Below, piece after piece: positions 33,681 through 43,244 of a stretch of DNA of 64,000 nt (positions are counted from its first letter, which is position 1; the number at the start of each line of letters is the position of its first letter). Below the pieces are notes generated by a model. The model saw nothing but the letters and a program-made list of their open reading frames with translations, ran no database searches and had not been told where the DNA came from. The stretch is taken from assembly GCF_014205295.1 (NCBI RefSeq), contig NZ_JACHNF010000001.1:5890001-5954000 (forward strand), read 5' to 3'. Source of the DNA: Kribbella solani (GTDB lineage Bacteria; Actinomycetota; Actinomycetes; Propionibacteriales; Kribbellaceae). The position numbers and the translations under genes were made by a program.

Positions 33681-34891
33681 AGATCGTCGACATCCGCGCC
33701 ACCACGGTGACGATGCCGTTGGAGGCGCCGCTGCGGCACAGTAACGGGGCGCACTGGGGACGCTTCGTACGGACCGTGGTGGAAGTAGAGGCCGACAACG
33801 GGCTGATCGGCCTGGGCGAGATGGGTGGTGGCGGCCAGAGCGCGGAGGCCGCGGTCACGGGCCTGAAGCCGTACCTGCTGGGGCATGACCCGGCTCGTAC
33901 CGAGGCACTGCGCTGGATGCTCGCCAACCCGACCGCCAGCCTGTACAACAACCGTACGCAGCTGCTGGCCGCGATCGAGTTCGCGTGCCTGGACCTGCAG
34001 GGGCGCGAGCTTGGTGTACCGGTGCATGAGCTGCTCGGCGGCAAGGTACGGGACAAGGTGCCGTTCGCGAGCTACCTGTTCTTCCGGCACCCGAACGAGG
34101 ACGGCACCGGGGAGATCCGGACAGCCGAGCAGTTGGTGGCGCATGCGCGCGAGCTGGTCGATCAGCACGGTTTCAGCGTGCACAAGCTCAAGGGCGGGGT
34201 GTTTCCGCCGGACTACGAGCGGGAGTGCTTCCGCGCGCTCGCGGAGGCGTTTCCCGGTCACCGGGTGCGGTTCGACCCGAACGGCGCGTTCAGCGTCGAG
34301 GAGGCGATCCGGTTCGCCCGGGGGATCGAGGACCTCGACAACGACTACCTGGAGGACCCGACCTGGGGCCTGAACGGGATGCGCCGGGTCCGCGAGAACA
34401 CGCCGATCCCGCTCGCTACGAACACCGTGGTGGTGAACTTCGAGCAGCTCGCGGCCAACGTACGCGACCCGGCCGTCGACGTGATCCTGCTGGACACCAC
34501 GTTCTGGGGCGGTATCCGGCCGTGCATCAAGGCGGCCGGCGTCTGCGAGACGTTCCAGCTGGGCGTCGCGGTGCACTCGTCCGGCGAGCTCGGCATCCAG
34601 CTGGCGACGATGCTGCACCTGGGCGCCGTCGTACCGAACCTTTCCTTCGCCGCGGACGCGCACTACCACCACTTGCGCGACGACCTGATCGTCGGCGGCA
34701 AGCTGCCGTACGTCGACGGGGCGATCGCGGTACCTGAGGCACCGGGCCTCGGTGTCGAGCTGGATCGCGACAAGCTGGCCGAGTACGCCGAGCTGTTCCG
34801 CGAGCTCGGCCCGTACCCGTACGACCGCGACCCGGCCCGCCCGGACTGGTACCCCCTGCTCCCGAACACCGATTGGGCCGATCCGTCATGA
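33677..34891 (+). CDS. glucarate-dehydratase-like enolase-superfamily enzyme
   Basis: A 404-aa protein with GTG or ATG overlap to the SDR (start 33677). The barrel carries K170-x-K172 (VHKLKGG), metal ligands D200 (FDPNGA), E226 (YLEDP) and N249 (LATNT), and H300 (AVHSSGELG). Asn as the third metal ligand and the KLKGG and HSSGE motifs mark the glucarate dehydratase subgroup, which removes water from aldaric acids such as D-glucarate. The N-terminal [13 protein letters not shown] loop, which sets specificity, should be compared with true GlucD. It makes a 5-keto-4-deoxy acid, but no downstream aldolase is in the cluster. Confidence 0.82.
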   Translation: MKIVDIRATTVTMPLEAPLRHSNGAHWGRFVRTVVEVEADNGLIGLGEMGGGGQSAEAAVTGLKPYLLGHDPARTEALRWMLANPTASLYNNRTQLLAAIEFACLDLQGRELGVPVHELLGGKVRDKVPFASYLFFRHPNEDGTGEIRTAEQLVAHARELVDQHGFSVHKLKGGVFPPDYERECFRALAEAFPGHRVRFDPNGAFSVEEAIRFARGIEDLDNDYLEDPTWGLNGMRRVRENTPIPLATNTVVVNFEQLAANVRDPAVDVILLDTTFWGGIRPCIKAAGVCETFQLGVAVHSSGELGIQLATMLHLGAVVPNLSFAADAHYHHLRDDLIVGGKLPYVDGAIAVPEAPGLGVELDRDKLAEYAELFRELGPYPYDRDPARPDWYPLLPNTDWADPS

Positions 34892-36921
34892 CCATCCCGA
34901 CCAGCGCCGACCTGGCCAGCGACGTTCTCACCCATACGTACGACGACATGTTCAACCCGCCCGGGCTGACGAACTTCCTGGGTACGGCGCAGGTCGACCA
35001 TGACGTGATGGCGATCCGCAGTGTGAACTTCCCGCCGTACTCGCACGGCGACACCATCACCGGTCAGCTGTACGTCGACGGACGGCTCGCCCGCTCGTAC
35101 GGCGGCACGGTGGAGGTGGTGTGGCGACCGGACTGCGTCATCCGGAGCACGACCGTCGACGGACTGGACCTGCGGACGACCACTGCGTGCGCACCTGGCC
35201 GCCCTGCCGTCGTTGTCGAGCTGGAGGTCACTGGCGCACCAGGGCGTACTGTCCAGCTGGGTTTCGCGCTTGAGAGCACCGCGACTCGCTCGGACAGCGG
35301 CTGGTTGCGTCCGGAGCCGCCGTCCGAACCGAACACGCTGTCCGCGCAGGGCGAGCGTGTAGTGGGCACAGGTGCTTCCGGGTCCGCTGTCAGCCTGCAG
35401 GGCTTGGACGTGGCGGCGACGGTTGACCGGTCGATGCTGGAGACGACAGTCGAGCTGGATGAGTCCGGCAAAGGGCAGTTGTCGTACGTACACGTGCTGT
35501 CCGGCTCGCTGGAGGAGGCGACCGAGCACTTCGACGTATGCGTTGCCGACGTACCCGCCGTGATCACCGTGGCCGAGGGCGTGTGGGACATGGCACTCGC
35601 CGACGCGTTCGACCCGGACGGTGACGGGTTCAGCGGTTCGCTACCGGTGCTGGAGACCTCCAACGAGGCGCTGCAGAAGCTGTACTGGTGGGGCGTGCTC
35701 GGTGTCATCTGGTTCCGCCGGGACAACCCGGCCAGCGTGCTGGGGCGTACGTACGACACGCTGATGCCGCGGTACTGGCAGACGACCACGTTCATCTGGG
35801 ACTACAGCCTGTCCGCGCTGACCCATGCACTGCTCGACCCGGAGCCGATGCGGAAGCACATCGAGCACTGGATCGACCTGGACATCCACAAGCACTTCGG
35901 TACCGAGTGGCTCACCGGTGGACCGGTCGGCTACTGGTACTCGGTCAACGACTTCGCCATGACCCGGCTGGTACGGGACTACGTGCGCTTCACCGGCGAT
36001 GAGTCGTTCCTGGACACTACGGTCGGCCCGAAGGCGGTCGGCGACCACGTACACGACTGGGCGACCGCGTGGCGCGGTCTGCGTGGTGAGCACGCGCTGG
36101 CCGACTACGGCGACATCGACAACTTGCTGGAGTGCGTCAGCAGCTACGTACACGAGGTGGCGAGCTTCAATGCTGCCAACGTGTGGTGCATGCGTGTGGC
36201 CGCGGAGCTCGCGGACCGCTCCGGTGACTCGGACCGGGCCGCACAGCTCCGCAAGGAGGCCTCCGAGCAGGCAGGTCATGTCAACGAGCTGTACGTCGAG
36301 GGCAAGGGCTTCTGGCATGCAAGGCAACCGGACGGCACGCTCGTACCGGTCCGGCACTGCTACGACTTCAACCTCATCGGTACGACCATTCCGGACGACC
36401 TGTCCGAGTCGCAGTGCGCGGAGATGGTGTCGTTCTTCCAGGCCGAGTTGCAGACGCCGACCTGGATGCGCGCACTGTCGCCGTACGACGCCAACGCCGG
36501 CTTCAGCGTCCGCCCCGACCACCAGTGGAACGGCGCGTACCCGGCGTGGCCGGCTGACGCGGCGCGTGCACTCTTCGCACTCGGCCGTGGTGACGTGGCA
36601 CTCGACTGGCTGCCCGGTCTGGCCAAAACCGCCAACCAGGGACCCTGTGGCCAAGCACACTTCGTCGAAGAGGCACAGCCGGCAATGGCCGGTGGTGCAC
36701 AGAAATCGCCGCCACAGTTCCCGTACCTGATCGACTGGTCCTGCTCGTCGTCCGGCGCCTGGGTCAGCCTCGTACTGGAAGGCATCTTTGGCATCGAGGT
36801 AGCCCTGGACGGCACCGTCACCGCGAACCCACAGGTAGCGGCCCTCGACCCCAACGCCCGCCTAACCGGCCTCCGCGTCGGCGACTCCACCTACACCGTC
36901 ACCGCCACCGGCCTCGCCTGA
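34888..36921 (+). CDS. cytoplasmic alpha/alpha-barrel glycosidase-like protein (MGH1/GH63-like)
   Basis: A 677-aa protein from ATG 34888, overlapping the dehydratase stop (ATGA). It has no signal peptide. Residues 1-240 form a beta-rich N-terminal domain, and 250-650 an (alpha/alpha)6 barrel with [69 protein letters not shown] and [25 protein letters not shown], like glycosidases of clans GH-G/GH-L. Candidate acids are the Asp in IWDYS and the Glu in HFVEEAQ. It may split an imported oligosaccharide so that its uronic or aldonic unit enters the SDR/dehydratase route. It is the last gene before a long hairpin. Confidence 0.7.
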   Translation: MTIPTSADLASDVLTHTYDDMFNPPGLTNFLGTAQVDHDVMAIRSVNFPPYSHGDTITGQLYVDGRLARSYGGTVEVVWRPDCVIRSTTVDGLDLRTTTACAPGRPAVVVELEVTGAPGRTVQLGFALESTATRSDSGWLRPEPPSEPNTLSAQGERVVGTGASGSAVSLQGLDVAATVDRSMLETTVELDESGKGQLSYVHVLSGSLEEATEHFDVCVADVPAVITVAEGVWDMALADAFDPDGDGFSGSLPVLETSNEALQKLYWWGVLGVIWFRRDNPASVLGRTYDTLMPRYWQTTTFIWDYSLSALTHALLDPEPMRKHIEHWIDLDIHKHFGTEWLTGGPVGYWYSVNDFAMTRLVRDYVRFTGDESFLDTTVGPKAVGDHVHDWATAWRGLRGEHALADYGDIDNLLECVSSYVHEVASFNAANVWCMRVAAELADRSGDSDRAAQLRKEASEQAGHVNELYVEGKGFWHARQPDGTLVPVRHCYDFNLIGTTIPDDLSESQCAEMVSFFQAELQTPTWMRALSPYDANAGFSVRPDHQWNGAYPAWPADAARALFALGRGDVALDWLPGLAKTANQGPCGQAHFVEEAQPAMAGGAQKSPPQFPYLIDWSCSSSGAWVSLVLEGIFGIEVALDGTVTANPQVAALDPNARLTGLRVGDSTYTVTATGLA

Positions 36922-36956
36922 CAAACCCTCCACCCGCGGGGGCATCCCCTCAACTA

Positions 36957-36992
36957 CAGGGTTGCCCCTCGAAATTCGAGGGGGCAACCCTG
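36957..36992. terminator. 17-bp palindromic hairpin, copy B of a repeated palindrome
   Basis: CAGGGTTGCCCCTCGAA at 36957-36973 pairs with TTCGAG to CCCTG at 36975-36992 with one bulged G. It follows the glycosidase stop by 35 bp and precedes the stop of a convergent regulator gene by 16 bp, so it can end both transcripts. The same core is found at 56290-56338. Confidence 0.7.
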
Positions 36993-37008
36993 CGGTTCAG
37001 GGGGCGAG

Positions 37009-37674
37009 TCAACTCGGGTATGCGATGGCCTCAAGTAACGATTCCTCAGCGCCGGCCAGGTGACGACGGAGCTCGGCCACGCACTCGTCCAATTCGCCGC
37101 GTTCCAGCAACCGGATGAGCTTGCGGTGCGACGCGACCTGCTGGCGGGCGTCCTGGCGGAGCGCGTCCACCCGGGCGAGCGCCAGCCGGGCCTCGCCGGT
37201 GACCGCGTCGGCGGTGGCGATCAGCCGCTCGCTGCCGGTCAGCGCGACCAGGCTGCGGTGGATGGCGAGGTGGGTCTCGGTCATCGCCTCCGGGTCGGCG
37301 CCGTCCTTGGCGGTCGCGGCGAACACCCGCATCGCCTCTCGTACCCGTTCCCGGGCGGCCTCATCGGCGTCGAACCAGGCCCGGATACCCGCTGACTCCA
37401 GCACCATCCGGGCCCGGCAGATGTCCGCCACCGCGGCCGGGTGCAGGATCGCGACGCTGACGCCCTTGTTCGGCTCCCGGACCGCGAGGCCCTCGGTGAC
37501 CAGCATGGTCATCGCCTCCCGGATCGTGCTCCGGGCGACCCCGAGCGCCTCGGCCAGCGGCTGCTCACGCAACGGCGTACCAGGCTCCAGGTCACCGGCG
37601 AACAGGGCAGCGCGGAGCGCGTCGACCACCCGGTCCACCGTGGTCGAGCGGTCCACCCGCAGCCGTTCGTACAT
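37009..37674 (-). CDS. FadR-type GntR transcriptional regulator
   Basis: A 221-aa regulator from ATG 37674. The winged helix (DRVVDALRAALFAGDLEPG, LAEALGVARSTIREAMTMLVTEGLAVREPNKG) is followed by an FCD domain with ETHLAIHRSLVALTGSERL and SHRKLIRLLERGELDE. The frame stays open far upstream, but coding sense and the family start both support ATG 37674. It is convergent with the sugar-acid cluster and divergent from the cell-wall hydrolase gene, so either could be its target. Confidence 0.82.
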   Translation of the reverse strand: MYERLRVDRSTTVDRVVDALRAALFAGDLEPGTPLREQPLAEALGVARSTIREAMTMLVTEGLAVREPNKGVSVAILHPAAVADICRARMVLESAGIRAWFDADEAARERVREAMRVFAATAKDGADPEAMTETHLAIHRSLVALTGSERLIATADAVTGEARLALARVDALRQDARQQVASHRKLIRLLERGELDECVAELRRHLAGAEESLLEAIAYPS

Positions 37675-37857
37675 GGGGTGATTCTCGTCCAGACCCGGCC
37701 GGATGTCGCGTCCGACCCTCCTCCGGAGGCACCCCGGCGGCCCGGCCTGTGGACAACTCCCGGCATGATGACCCGGTTTTCGGGCAGCATTTTGCCTGGT
37801 GGCCGCCCCTCTCCGCGGATCGGCGCGGGGAGCCACCCGAGCGAGCGAGGAGCAGAC

Positions 37858-39459
37858 GTGGCCGACACCAAGGGTCCGCAGATGATCGGTGGCTGCCTGG
37901 TGGTCCTCGCGCTGCCGCTGATCGTCGTGATCGTGATGATCCTCGGCATACTCGGCAACTGGAACGCGTCGGCGGCCAGCTGCGAGACCAGCGACGCCGG
38001 TGATCAGCCCGCGTTCGCCTGGCCGACGGAGAAGAAGGAAGTCTCCAAGGAGTGGTCCGACAAGGACTCGAACGGGGACAGCCACCCGGGTTACGACTTC
38101 GACGTCAAGGAAGGCAGCAAGGTCTTCGCGGCCGGCGACGGCAAGGTCGTCTCGATCGACAACAACGAGATCCAGCTCGAGCACGGCGAAGGCATCCAGA
38201 CCCGGTACAAGTACCTGAAGTCGATCTCGGTCACCGTCGGTAAGGACGTCAAGCGCGGGGACCAGATCGGTACCTCCGGTTCGCACGACGAGGACTCGCC
38301 CGGGATGACCGGCGCCCACCTGCACTTCGAGCTCTGGGTCAAGCAGGACGACGGGAAGCTCGGCCCCGTCAAGGTCCCGGACAACCCGTTCGGCGACGCG
38401 AAGCCGGCCAGCTCCGGCTGCGGCTGCGGCAACCAGGACCTCACCGGGGCCAACAACCAGCAGCAGGCGTTCAACTACCTGGTCCAGAACGGCTACAGCA
38501 AGGAGCAGGCGGCCGGGATCGTCGGCAACATGATCGCCGAGTCCCAGGTCCAGCCGACCCTGCTGAACGACGGCACCGCGACCGGAACGCTGACCAGCCC
38601 GGCCGACGCCGTCAACACCGGTCGCGCCTGGGGGCTCGTGCAGTGGTACCCGGCGAGCAAGATGATCAACGCCGCCCGGAGCGCCAACGTCGACGACAAA
38701 ACCATCGGTTCGCTGGCGTTCCAGCTCGACTTCGTCCGCAAACAGCTGATCGGCGAAGGACCGCTCCCGGAGAAGGAGGCCGGTGACCAGGTCAAGGCGA
38801 CCAAGACCCCGGGCGACGCGGCGTACGCCTTCGGGCGGTACTTCGAACGGTTCAGCCTCGATCCGAACGCGGCCGAGTACGACAACCGGCGGGCGAACGC
38901 CAAGCGGGTGTTCGACACCTTCGCCGGTTCGGCTCCGGCGAGCGGGTCGGGCGGCGGTGGCGGCTGTGGCGCCGGCAGCGGGAACATCGCCGAGGTCGCG
39001 AAGAACCTGGCCTGGCCGCAGGACGGTCACAACGGCGTCGCGGCCAGCATCGCGAAGCCGGAGTACGTGGCGGCAATGGAGAAGTACAACGACGGCTCCA
39101 GCGGCATCGACCCGTACAGCGACTGCGGCCGTTTCGTCGCGACCGTGATGCACATGAGCGGCGCGGACCCCGACTATCCGAACGTGTCGACCGATACACA
39201 GCGGATCTATCTGGAAAGTTCGGGGAAGTACCTCTCGTGGCACGGGGAGCCGCAGGGCGGCATGCAGCCGGGTGACATCCTGAACGGGCCGGGTCACACC
39301 TACCTGTACGTCGGGCCGTGGGGCGACGGCAACGGCTACAACGCGGCGGCTGCTTCGTTGCACGGACATGTGCCGGAGGCGGACCACCTGTACGGCGTCG
39401 GCGGACAGTTCACCGTGTACCGGCTGAAGAGCGCGTGGACCCCGTCCAAGCCGAAGTGA
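37858..39459 (+). CDS. membrane-anchored peptidoglycan hydrolase with M23, lysozyme-like and NlpC/P60-like domains
   Basis: A 533-aa protein, GTG 37858 with GAGGAG upstream. One membrane segment (about 12-33), then an M23/LytM domain with H76-x3-D80 and HLH at 154-156 (zinc site), then a phage-tail-tip lysozyme-like domain (200-355; QQAFNYLVQNGYSKEQAAGIV, E228 as the likely acid, AWGLVQWYP). After a Gly/Ser linker comes a C-terminal NlpC/P60- or CHAP-like domain with C423 (SDCGRFV) and H480 (GPGHTYLYVG). Together it could cut crosslinks, glycan strands and stem peptides. VirB1-like proteins of conjugation and phage lysins have such mixes, yet no transfer genes lie nearby. It is followed by a PEGA protein. 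Confidence 0.8.
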   Translation: MADTKGPQMIGGCLVVLALPLIVVIVMILGILGNWNASAASCETSDAGDQPAFAWPTEKKEVSKEWSDKDSNGDSHPGYDFDVKEGSKVFAAGDGKVVSIDNNEIQLEHGEGIQTRYKYLKSISVTVGKDVKRGDQIGTSGSHDEDSPGMTGAHLHFELWVKQDDGKLGPVKVPDNPFGDAKPASSGCGCGNQDLTGANNQQQAFNYLVQNGYSKEQAAGIVGNMIAESQVQPTLLNDGTATGTLTSPADAVNTGRAWGLVQWYPASKMINAARSANVDDKTIGSLAFQLDFVRKQLIGEGPLPEKEAGDQVKATKTPGDAAYAFGRYFERFSLDPNAAEYDNRRANAKRVFDTFAGSAPASGSGGGGGCGAGSGNIAEVAKNLAWPQDGHNGVAASIAKPEYVAAMEKYNDGSSGIDPYSDCGRFVATVMHMSGADPDYPNVSTDTQRIYLESSGKYLSWHGEPQGGMQPGDILNGPGHTYLYVGPWGDGNGYNAAAASLHGHVPEADHLYGVGGQFTVYRLKSAWTPSKPK

Positions 39460-39495
39460 TGCCCAAGCCGAACTGACGAAGGGACAGGTGCAGCC

Positions 39496-40116
39496 ATGCC
39501 GTACGAGAGCCGGCGGCCGTTGATGATCGCCGCCACGGTCGTGGTGGTGCTGGCCGTGCTGATCGGTGGGTTCCTGCTGCTCCGCGGCGGCTCGGACGCC
39601 AAGCTCGCCGTGCAGTCGATCCCGAACGACCTGACCCTGACCGTCGACGGTCACCAGGTCGCGGCCAACGGCGACGTGAAGATCAAGCCGGGTACGCACA
39701 CCGTGGTCGGTGAGCGGCGCGGTTTTCAGAGCTACACGACCACGATCACCGCGCGCAGCGGCGACAACCTGAGCCTCAAGATGTACCTGTACGCGAACAG
39801 CTCCGAGGGCCGGGAGTGGGCCAAGAAGAACCCGTCGCAGGAGCTGGAGCTCGAGGCCGAGGCGGGGCGGCAGTTCGACCAGATCCAGGCGCGGCTGAAG
39901 CAGAAGTACCCGATCATGGCGCAGCTGCCGTACATCGGGCCGGGCTTCGAGGCCAACTACACGAGCTCGAAGACCGACCCGAAGAACCCGGAGGCGATCT
40001 CGGTCACGATCGACGTCTTCGGCCCCAATGGCCGGACCAAGGCCCTGCAGTGGCTTCAGTTCAACGGCTGGGATCCGGCCGGCCTCGACATCATCTGGTC
40101 CACCAGCAAGCCCTGA
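39496..40116 (+). CDS. PEGA-domain single-pass membrane protein
   Basis: A 206-aa protein, ATG 39496 with AAGGGACAG upstream, 36 bp after the hydrolase gene. One membrane segment (about 8-28), then a PEGA-like domain (SIPNDLTLTVDGHQVAANGDVKIKPGTHTVVGERRGF, about 38-75), then a 120-residue C-terminal part with a helical GREWAKKNPSQELELEAEAGRQF region and an alpha/beta end. The C-terminal part resembles no family I can name. It is probably exported and works with the hydrolase, for example as a surface anchor or regulator. Confidence 0.65.
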   Translation: MPYESRRPLMIAATVVVVLAVLIGGFLLLRGGSDAKLAVQSIPNDLTLTVDGHQVAANGDVKIKPGTHTVVGERRGFQSYTTTITARSGDNLSLKMYLYANSSEGREWAKKNPSQELELEAEAGRQFDQIQARLKQKYPIMAQLPYIGPGFEANYTSSKTDPKNPEAISVTIDVFGPNGRTKALQWLQFNGWDPAGLDIIWSTSKP

Positions 40117-40139
40117 GGTCCTGATTCCGGTGCGGGACC

Positions 40140-41012
40140 TCAGAGCGGGAGGATCAGTTCACCGCCCTGGGTGGTGACCGGGGCGAGTGGGAAGTCCAGC
40201 GGGTTGGTCAGGCATCGGGCCGAGCCGCCACCCTTGTGGAACTCGGTCAGATCCAGCACGACGACGCGCAGGCCGAGGCCGGTGAAGACGTCGTGCAGGC
40301 GGTCCGAGCAGGCCGGCATGATGATCGTCTCGCCAACCACCAGCGAGTTCGCGGTGAACGCGAACGCCTCCTCGTCGGTCAGCACGATCGGGTCGGGCAC
40401 GATCCCGGCCAGCTCGGCCTGGCTCGCGGCGTCGAAGGCCGGCGGGTAGATCATCGCGTGCGTGCTGTCCACCGGGCAGAACGGCAGGTCGAGGTGGTAC
40501 ATCCCCTCGTGCGCGATCCGTAGCCCGCGGACCCGGACGTTCCACTCGGTCGCCAGGTGCTTGAGCGCCTCGGCCTCGGTCCGCGGGCCGTACCCGACGA
40601 CCAGGCTGTCGCCGAACACGAACGCGTCCCCGGACTCGAAGTGCGGCCCGATCCCGTCACCGCCGGTGCGGTCCAGCGCGAACCCGTGCCCGGTGAACCA
40701 CTCGGCGGCGCTCAGTGACTCCTTCCGGCGCGGCTCGAACCGCATGTGCGAAAGCATCGCGCGCCCGTCCGCGGCGGCCAGCCCGAGGTTCATCGCGTAC
40801 ACCATGTCCGGCGAGTCCGGGCGCTGGTCGAGCACCTCGACCGAGCCGCCGGCGTCCACGATCGCCTGGCGCAGCGACTCCCACTGCTTGAGTGCCAGCG
40901 CCGGGTCCGGCTGGTCCTGGGTGGACATGTACGGGTTGATCACGTAGTCGATCCGGAAGTGGTCCGGGCGGACCATCAGATACCGGCGACCCCACTCCAG
41001 CGGCTGACCCAT
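40140..41012 (-). CDS. dimethylarginine dimethylaminohydrolase-like amidinohydrolase
   Basis: A 290-aa protein from ATG 41012 with GGGAGGG upstream. It has the five-bladed alpha/beta propeller of the guanidino-group-modifying superfamily: FESGD (E126), HEGMYHLD (H173) and the catalytic C267 in HKGGGSARCLTNPL. Members hydrolyse N-methylated arginines to citrulline and methylamines, or act as arginine deiminases; size and motifs favour the DDAH type. A GntR-type palindrome lies 41 bp upstream. Divergent from a HisC-like aminotransferase gene. Confidence 0.8.
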   Translation of the reverse strand: MGQPLEWGRRYLMVRPDHFRIDYVINPYMSTQDQPDPALALKQWESLRQAIVDAGGSVEVLDQRPDSPDMVYAMNLGLAAADGRAMLSHMRFEPRRKESLSAAEWFTGHGFALDRTGGDGIGPHFESGDAFVFGDSLVVGYGPRTEAEALKHLATEWNVRVRGLRIAHEGMYHLDLPFCPVDSTHAMIYPPAFDAASQAELAGIVPDPIVLTDEEAFAFTANSLVVGETIIMPACSDRLHDVFTGLGLRVVVLDLTEFHKGGGSARCLTNPLDFPLAPVTTQGGELILPL

Positions 41013-41052
41013 GCGTACCCTCCCTGACCGTTGAGATCGGCTGTCCGATCCC

Positions 41053-41071
41053 CTGATTGTCCGACAATCAG
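41053..41071. promoter_or_regulatory. palindromic operator upstream of the DDAH-like gene
   Basis: CTGATTGTC-C-GACAATCAG is a perfect odd palindrome (9-bp arms). The core TTGTCCGACAA fits FCD-type GntR sites. It is 41 bp before the DDAH-like start and 100 bp before the divergent aminotransferase. Regulators at 37009 or 52317 are candidates to bind it. Confidence 0.55.
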
Positions 41072-41170
41072 TCAGTTTGAGGCCAGGGGTATCCGGAGTC
41101 AAACCCTGCTCTGGGCCGGGCCGTTGGGTCAGGACTGACCAGGCCGTCCGGTAAGGACTAATCTGCGGGC

Positions 41171-42250
41171 ATGACCCCTGACGACGAGGTTCGGTTCCGC
41201 GCGTGCCTGGACGATGTGCCGGCTTACAAGCCGGGCCGTCCGCCCGAGCGGTCCGACGGCCGGCCGACGTACAAGTTGTCCAGCAACGAGAACCCGTACC
41301 CGCCGCTGCCCGGCGTGCTGGCCGCCGCCACCGAGGCCGCCGCGCAGATGAACCGATACCCGGACATGGGTGCGGTCGAGTTGCTCGAGGCGCTGTCGGC
41401 GCGGTTCGGCGTACCCGTCAGCGATCTCGCGGTCGGGACCGGATCGGTCGCGCTGCTGTACCACCTGCTGCAGGCGACAGTCACCGAAGGTGACGAGGTG
41501 GTGTACGCGTGGCGCTCGTTCGAGGCGTACCCGATCGCGGTCCAGCTGACCGGCGCGACCTCCGTCCAGGTGCCGCTGACCGCGGAGGCCCGGCACGACT
41601 TCAAGGCAATGGAAGCCGCGATCACGGACCGGACGAAGGTGGTCCTGGTCTGTACGCCGAACAACCCCACCGGCCCGGTCGTCCGCCGGGACGAGCTGAT
41701 CGCGTTCCTGGCCGCCGTCCCGCCGAACGTGCTGGTCGTGGTGGACGAGGCGTACCGCGAGTTCGTCCGTGAAACCGACGTCGTGGACGGCGTCGAGCTG
41801 TACCGCGACCGGCCGAACGTGCTGGTGCTGCGGACCTTCTCGAAGGCGTACGGGCTGGCCGGTTTCCGGGTCGGGTACGCGATCGGGCACCCGCCGGTGG
41901 TCGCGGCGATCCGGAAGTGCGCGCTGCCGTTCGGGGTCAGCTACGTCGCGCAGGCGGCGGCGATCGCGTCCCTAGGCGTCGAGGACGAACTGTTCGCACG
42001 GGTCGACGCGCTGGTCGAGGAACGGCGGCGGGTCGTCGGCGCGCTGACCGACGCCGGGTGGCAGGTGCCGGAGTCGGAGACCAACTTCGTCTGGCTCGAG
42101 CTCGGCGAGGACACGGTGGAGTTCGCGGCGGCGGTCCAGGCGGAGGGCGTGTCGGTGCGCCCGTTCCCCGGCGACGGCGTCCGCGTCACGATCGGCGAAC
42201 CCGAAGCCAACAACCTGTTCCTCGACGTAGCCCGCAACTGGCGGAAGTAG
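41171..42250 (+). CDS. HisC-like (histidinol-phosphate or aromatic) aminotransferase
   Basis: A 359-aa fold-type I PLP enzyme. The Schiff-base Lys is K225 in [24 protein letters not shown] (161-168), VVDEAYREF (190-198) and the N-terminal KLSSNENPY are present. Enzymes of this group act on histidinol phosphate or aromatic amino acids; without other his genes it may be a Pat-type aromatic aminotransferase. ATG 41171 has no Shine-Dalgarno sequence, and TAATCT lies 6 bases upstream, so translation may be leaderless. It ends at a 19-bp hairpin. Confidence 0.85.
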   Translation: MTPDDEVRFRACLDDVPAYKPGRPPERSDGRPTYKLSSNENPYPPLPGVLAAATEAAAQMNRYPDMGAVELLEALSARFGVPVSDLAVGTGSVALLYHLLQATVTEGDEVVYAWRSFEAYPIAVQLTGATSVQVPLTAEARHDFKAMEAAITDRTKVVLVCTPNNPTGPVVRRDELIAFLAAVPPNVLVVVDEAYREFVRETDVVDGVELYRDRPNVLVLRTFSKAYGLAGFRVGYAIGHPPVVAAIRKCALPFGVSYVAQAAAIASLGVEDELFARVDALVEERRRVVGALTDAGWQVPESETNFVWLELGEDTVEFAAAVQAEGVSVRPFPGDGVRVTIGEPEANNLFLDVARNWRK

Positions 42251-42262
42251 CCCCCACCAACT

Positions 42263-42323
42263 CACTTTGAGAAGCCACCGCTCGTTTCCGCGGCCGAAAA
42301 GTGCGCGGTGGCTTCTCAAAGTG
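42263..42323. terminator. 19-bp perfect hairpin between aminotransferase and SDR genes
   Basis: Arm CACTTTGAGAAGCCACCGC (42263-42281) and its exact complement (42305-42323), with a 23-base loop containing GCGGCCG. It starts 13 bp after the aminotransferase stop and ends 50 bp before the SDR start. No T-run follows. Confidence 0.65.
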
Positions 42324-42372
42324 GGACGGACCGGCCGGTGGTGCGCGGAGGTGGGCGTGGGAGGCTCGGGGG

Positions 42373-43083
42373 ATGGGTACGGTGGTTTGGGTTTCTGGGG
42401 GGTCGGCCGGGATCGGGGCGGCGTTGGTGGCGGGGGTGCCGTTTCCGGGGGCGCGGGTGGTGGACATCTCGCGTGGTGGGGGTACGGCGGAGCACTTCCG
42501 GGCCGATCTCTCCGCGCCGGCTGACTGGGCCCGGGTAGCTGATCACTTCACCGCCGAGCTGGCCGCGTACGCGGGGGAGCGGGTGATCTTCATCCACAAC
42601 GCCGGCACGGTGACGCCGATCGGCTCGGCGGCCGGCGCGGATCCGGATGCGTACGCGCGGGCCGTACTGCTCAACTCGGCCGCGCCGCAGGCGCTCGGGG
42701 CGGCGTTCCTGCGCGCGTCCGCTCACCTCACGTGCGAGCGGCACCTGATCATGCTGTCGTCCGGTGCGGCGAAGACGGCGTACGCGGGGTGGTCGTCGTA
42801 CAACGCGGGCAAGGCGGCCGTCGAGCACTGGGTCCGTACGGTCGGCCAGGAACAGCCGGCGGACGGGTGCCGAGTGATCGCCGTCGCGCCAGGTGTGGTC
42901 GACACCGCGATGCAGTCGGCGATCCGGGCCACGGACGAGACCGACTTCCCGTCGGTGTCGCGCTTCCACAACCTCAAACGCACCGGCGCGCTGACCACCC
43001 CCGAGGCCGCGGCGGCCGGCATCTGGTCCCTCGTCGACCGGGACCTCGCCAACGGCGCGACCGTCGATCTCCGCGATCTCTGA
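42373..43083 (+). CDS. short-chain dehydrogenase/reductase (sepiapterin-reductase-like)
   Basis: A 236-aa SDR from ATG 42373, preceded by GGGGG. NAD(P) motif SGGSAGIG (8-15), NAG at 76-78, catalytic S130, Y143 and K147 (SSYNAGKAAVEHW). The short N-terminus, the HNAG motif and the overall length resemble the sepiapterin-reductase-like/YueD group rather than sugar dehydrogenases. Substrate unknown. It is a single gene between two hairpins. Confidence 0.82.
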   Translation: MGTVVWVSGGSAGIGAALVAGVPFPGARVVDISRGGGTAEHFRADLSAPADWARVADHFTAELAAYAGERVIFIHNAGTVTPIGSAAGADPDAYARAVLLNSAAPQALGAAFLRASAHLTCERHLIMLSSGAAKTAYAGWSSYNAGKAAVEHWVRTVGQEQPADGCRVIAVAPGVVDTAMQSAIRATDETDFPSVSRFHNLKRTGALTTPEAAAAGIWSLVDRDLANGATVDLRDL

Positions 43084-43126
43084 CCCGACCACACAAAGAA
43101 GTAGGGAGAGGGTCGCGCGCAAAGAA

Positions 43127-43163
43127 GCGGCGCCGGGAGAGTGAGGCTTTCTCCCGGCGCCGC
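43127..43163 (-). terminator. 14-bp GC-rich terminator of the rodlin-like gene
   Basis: GCGGCGCCGGGAGA (43127-43140) and its complement (43150-43163) with a 9-base loop. On the minus strand it follows the rodlin-like stop by about 80 bp and is followed by TTCTTT. It also separates the convergent SDR gene. Confidence 0.75.
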
Positions 43164-43244
43164 CGTGTTACTGGTGTTGCTCCGAATCAGTCACCCCACC
43201 GAGGTGACTCTTTCGGGTCCTGCATCATCACTGACCAGGGAGGG

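Noticed and set aside
37675-39699. Apparent 896-aa extension of the FadR-type regulator
   Set aside because: The upstream part is antisense to the cell-wall hydrolase; the regulator family starts at ATG 37674.
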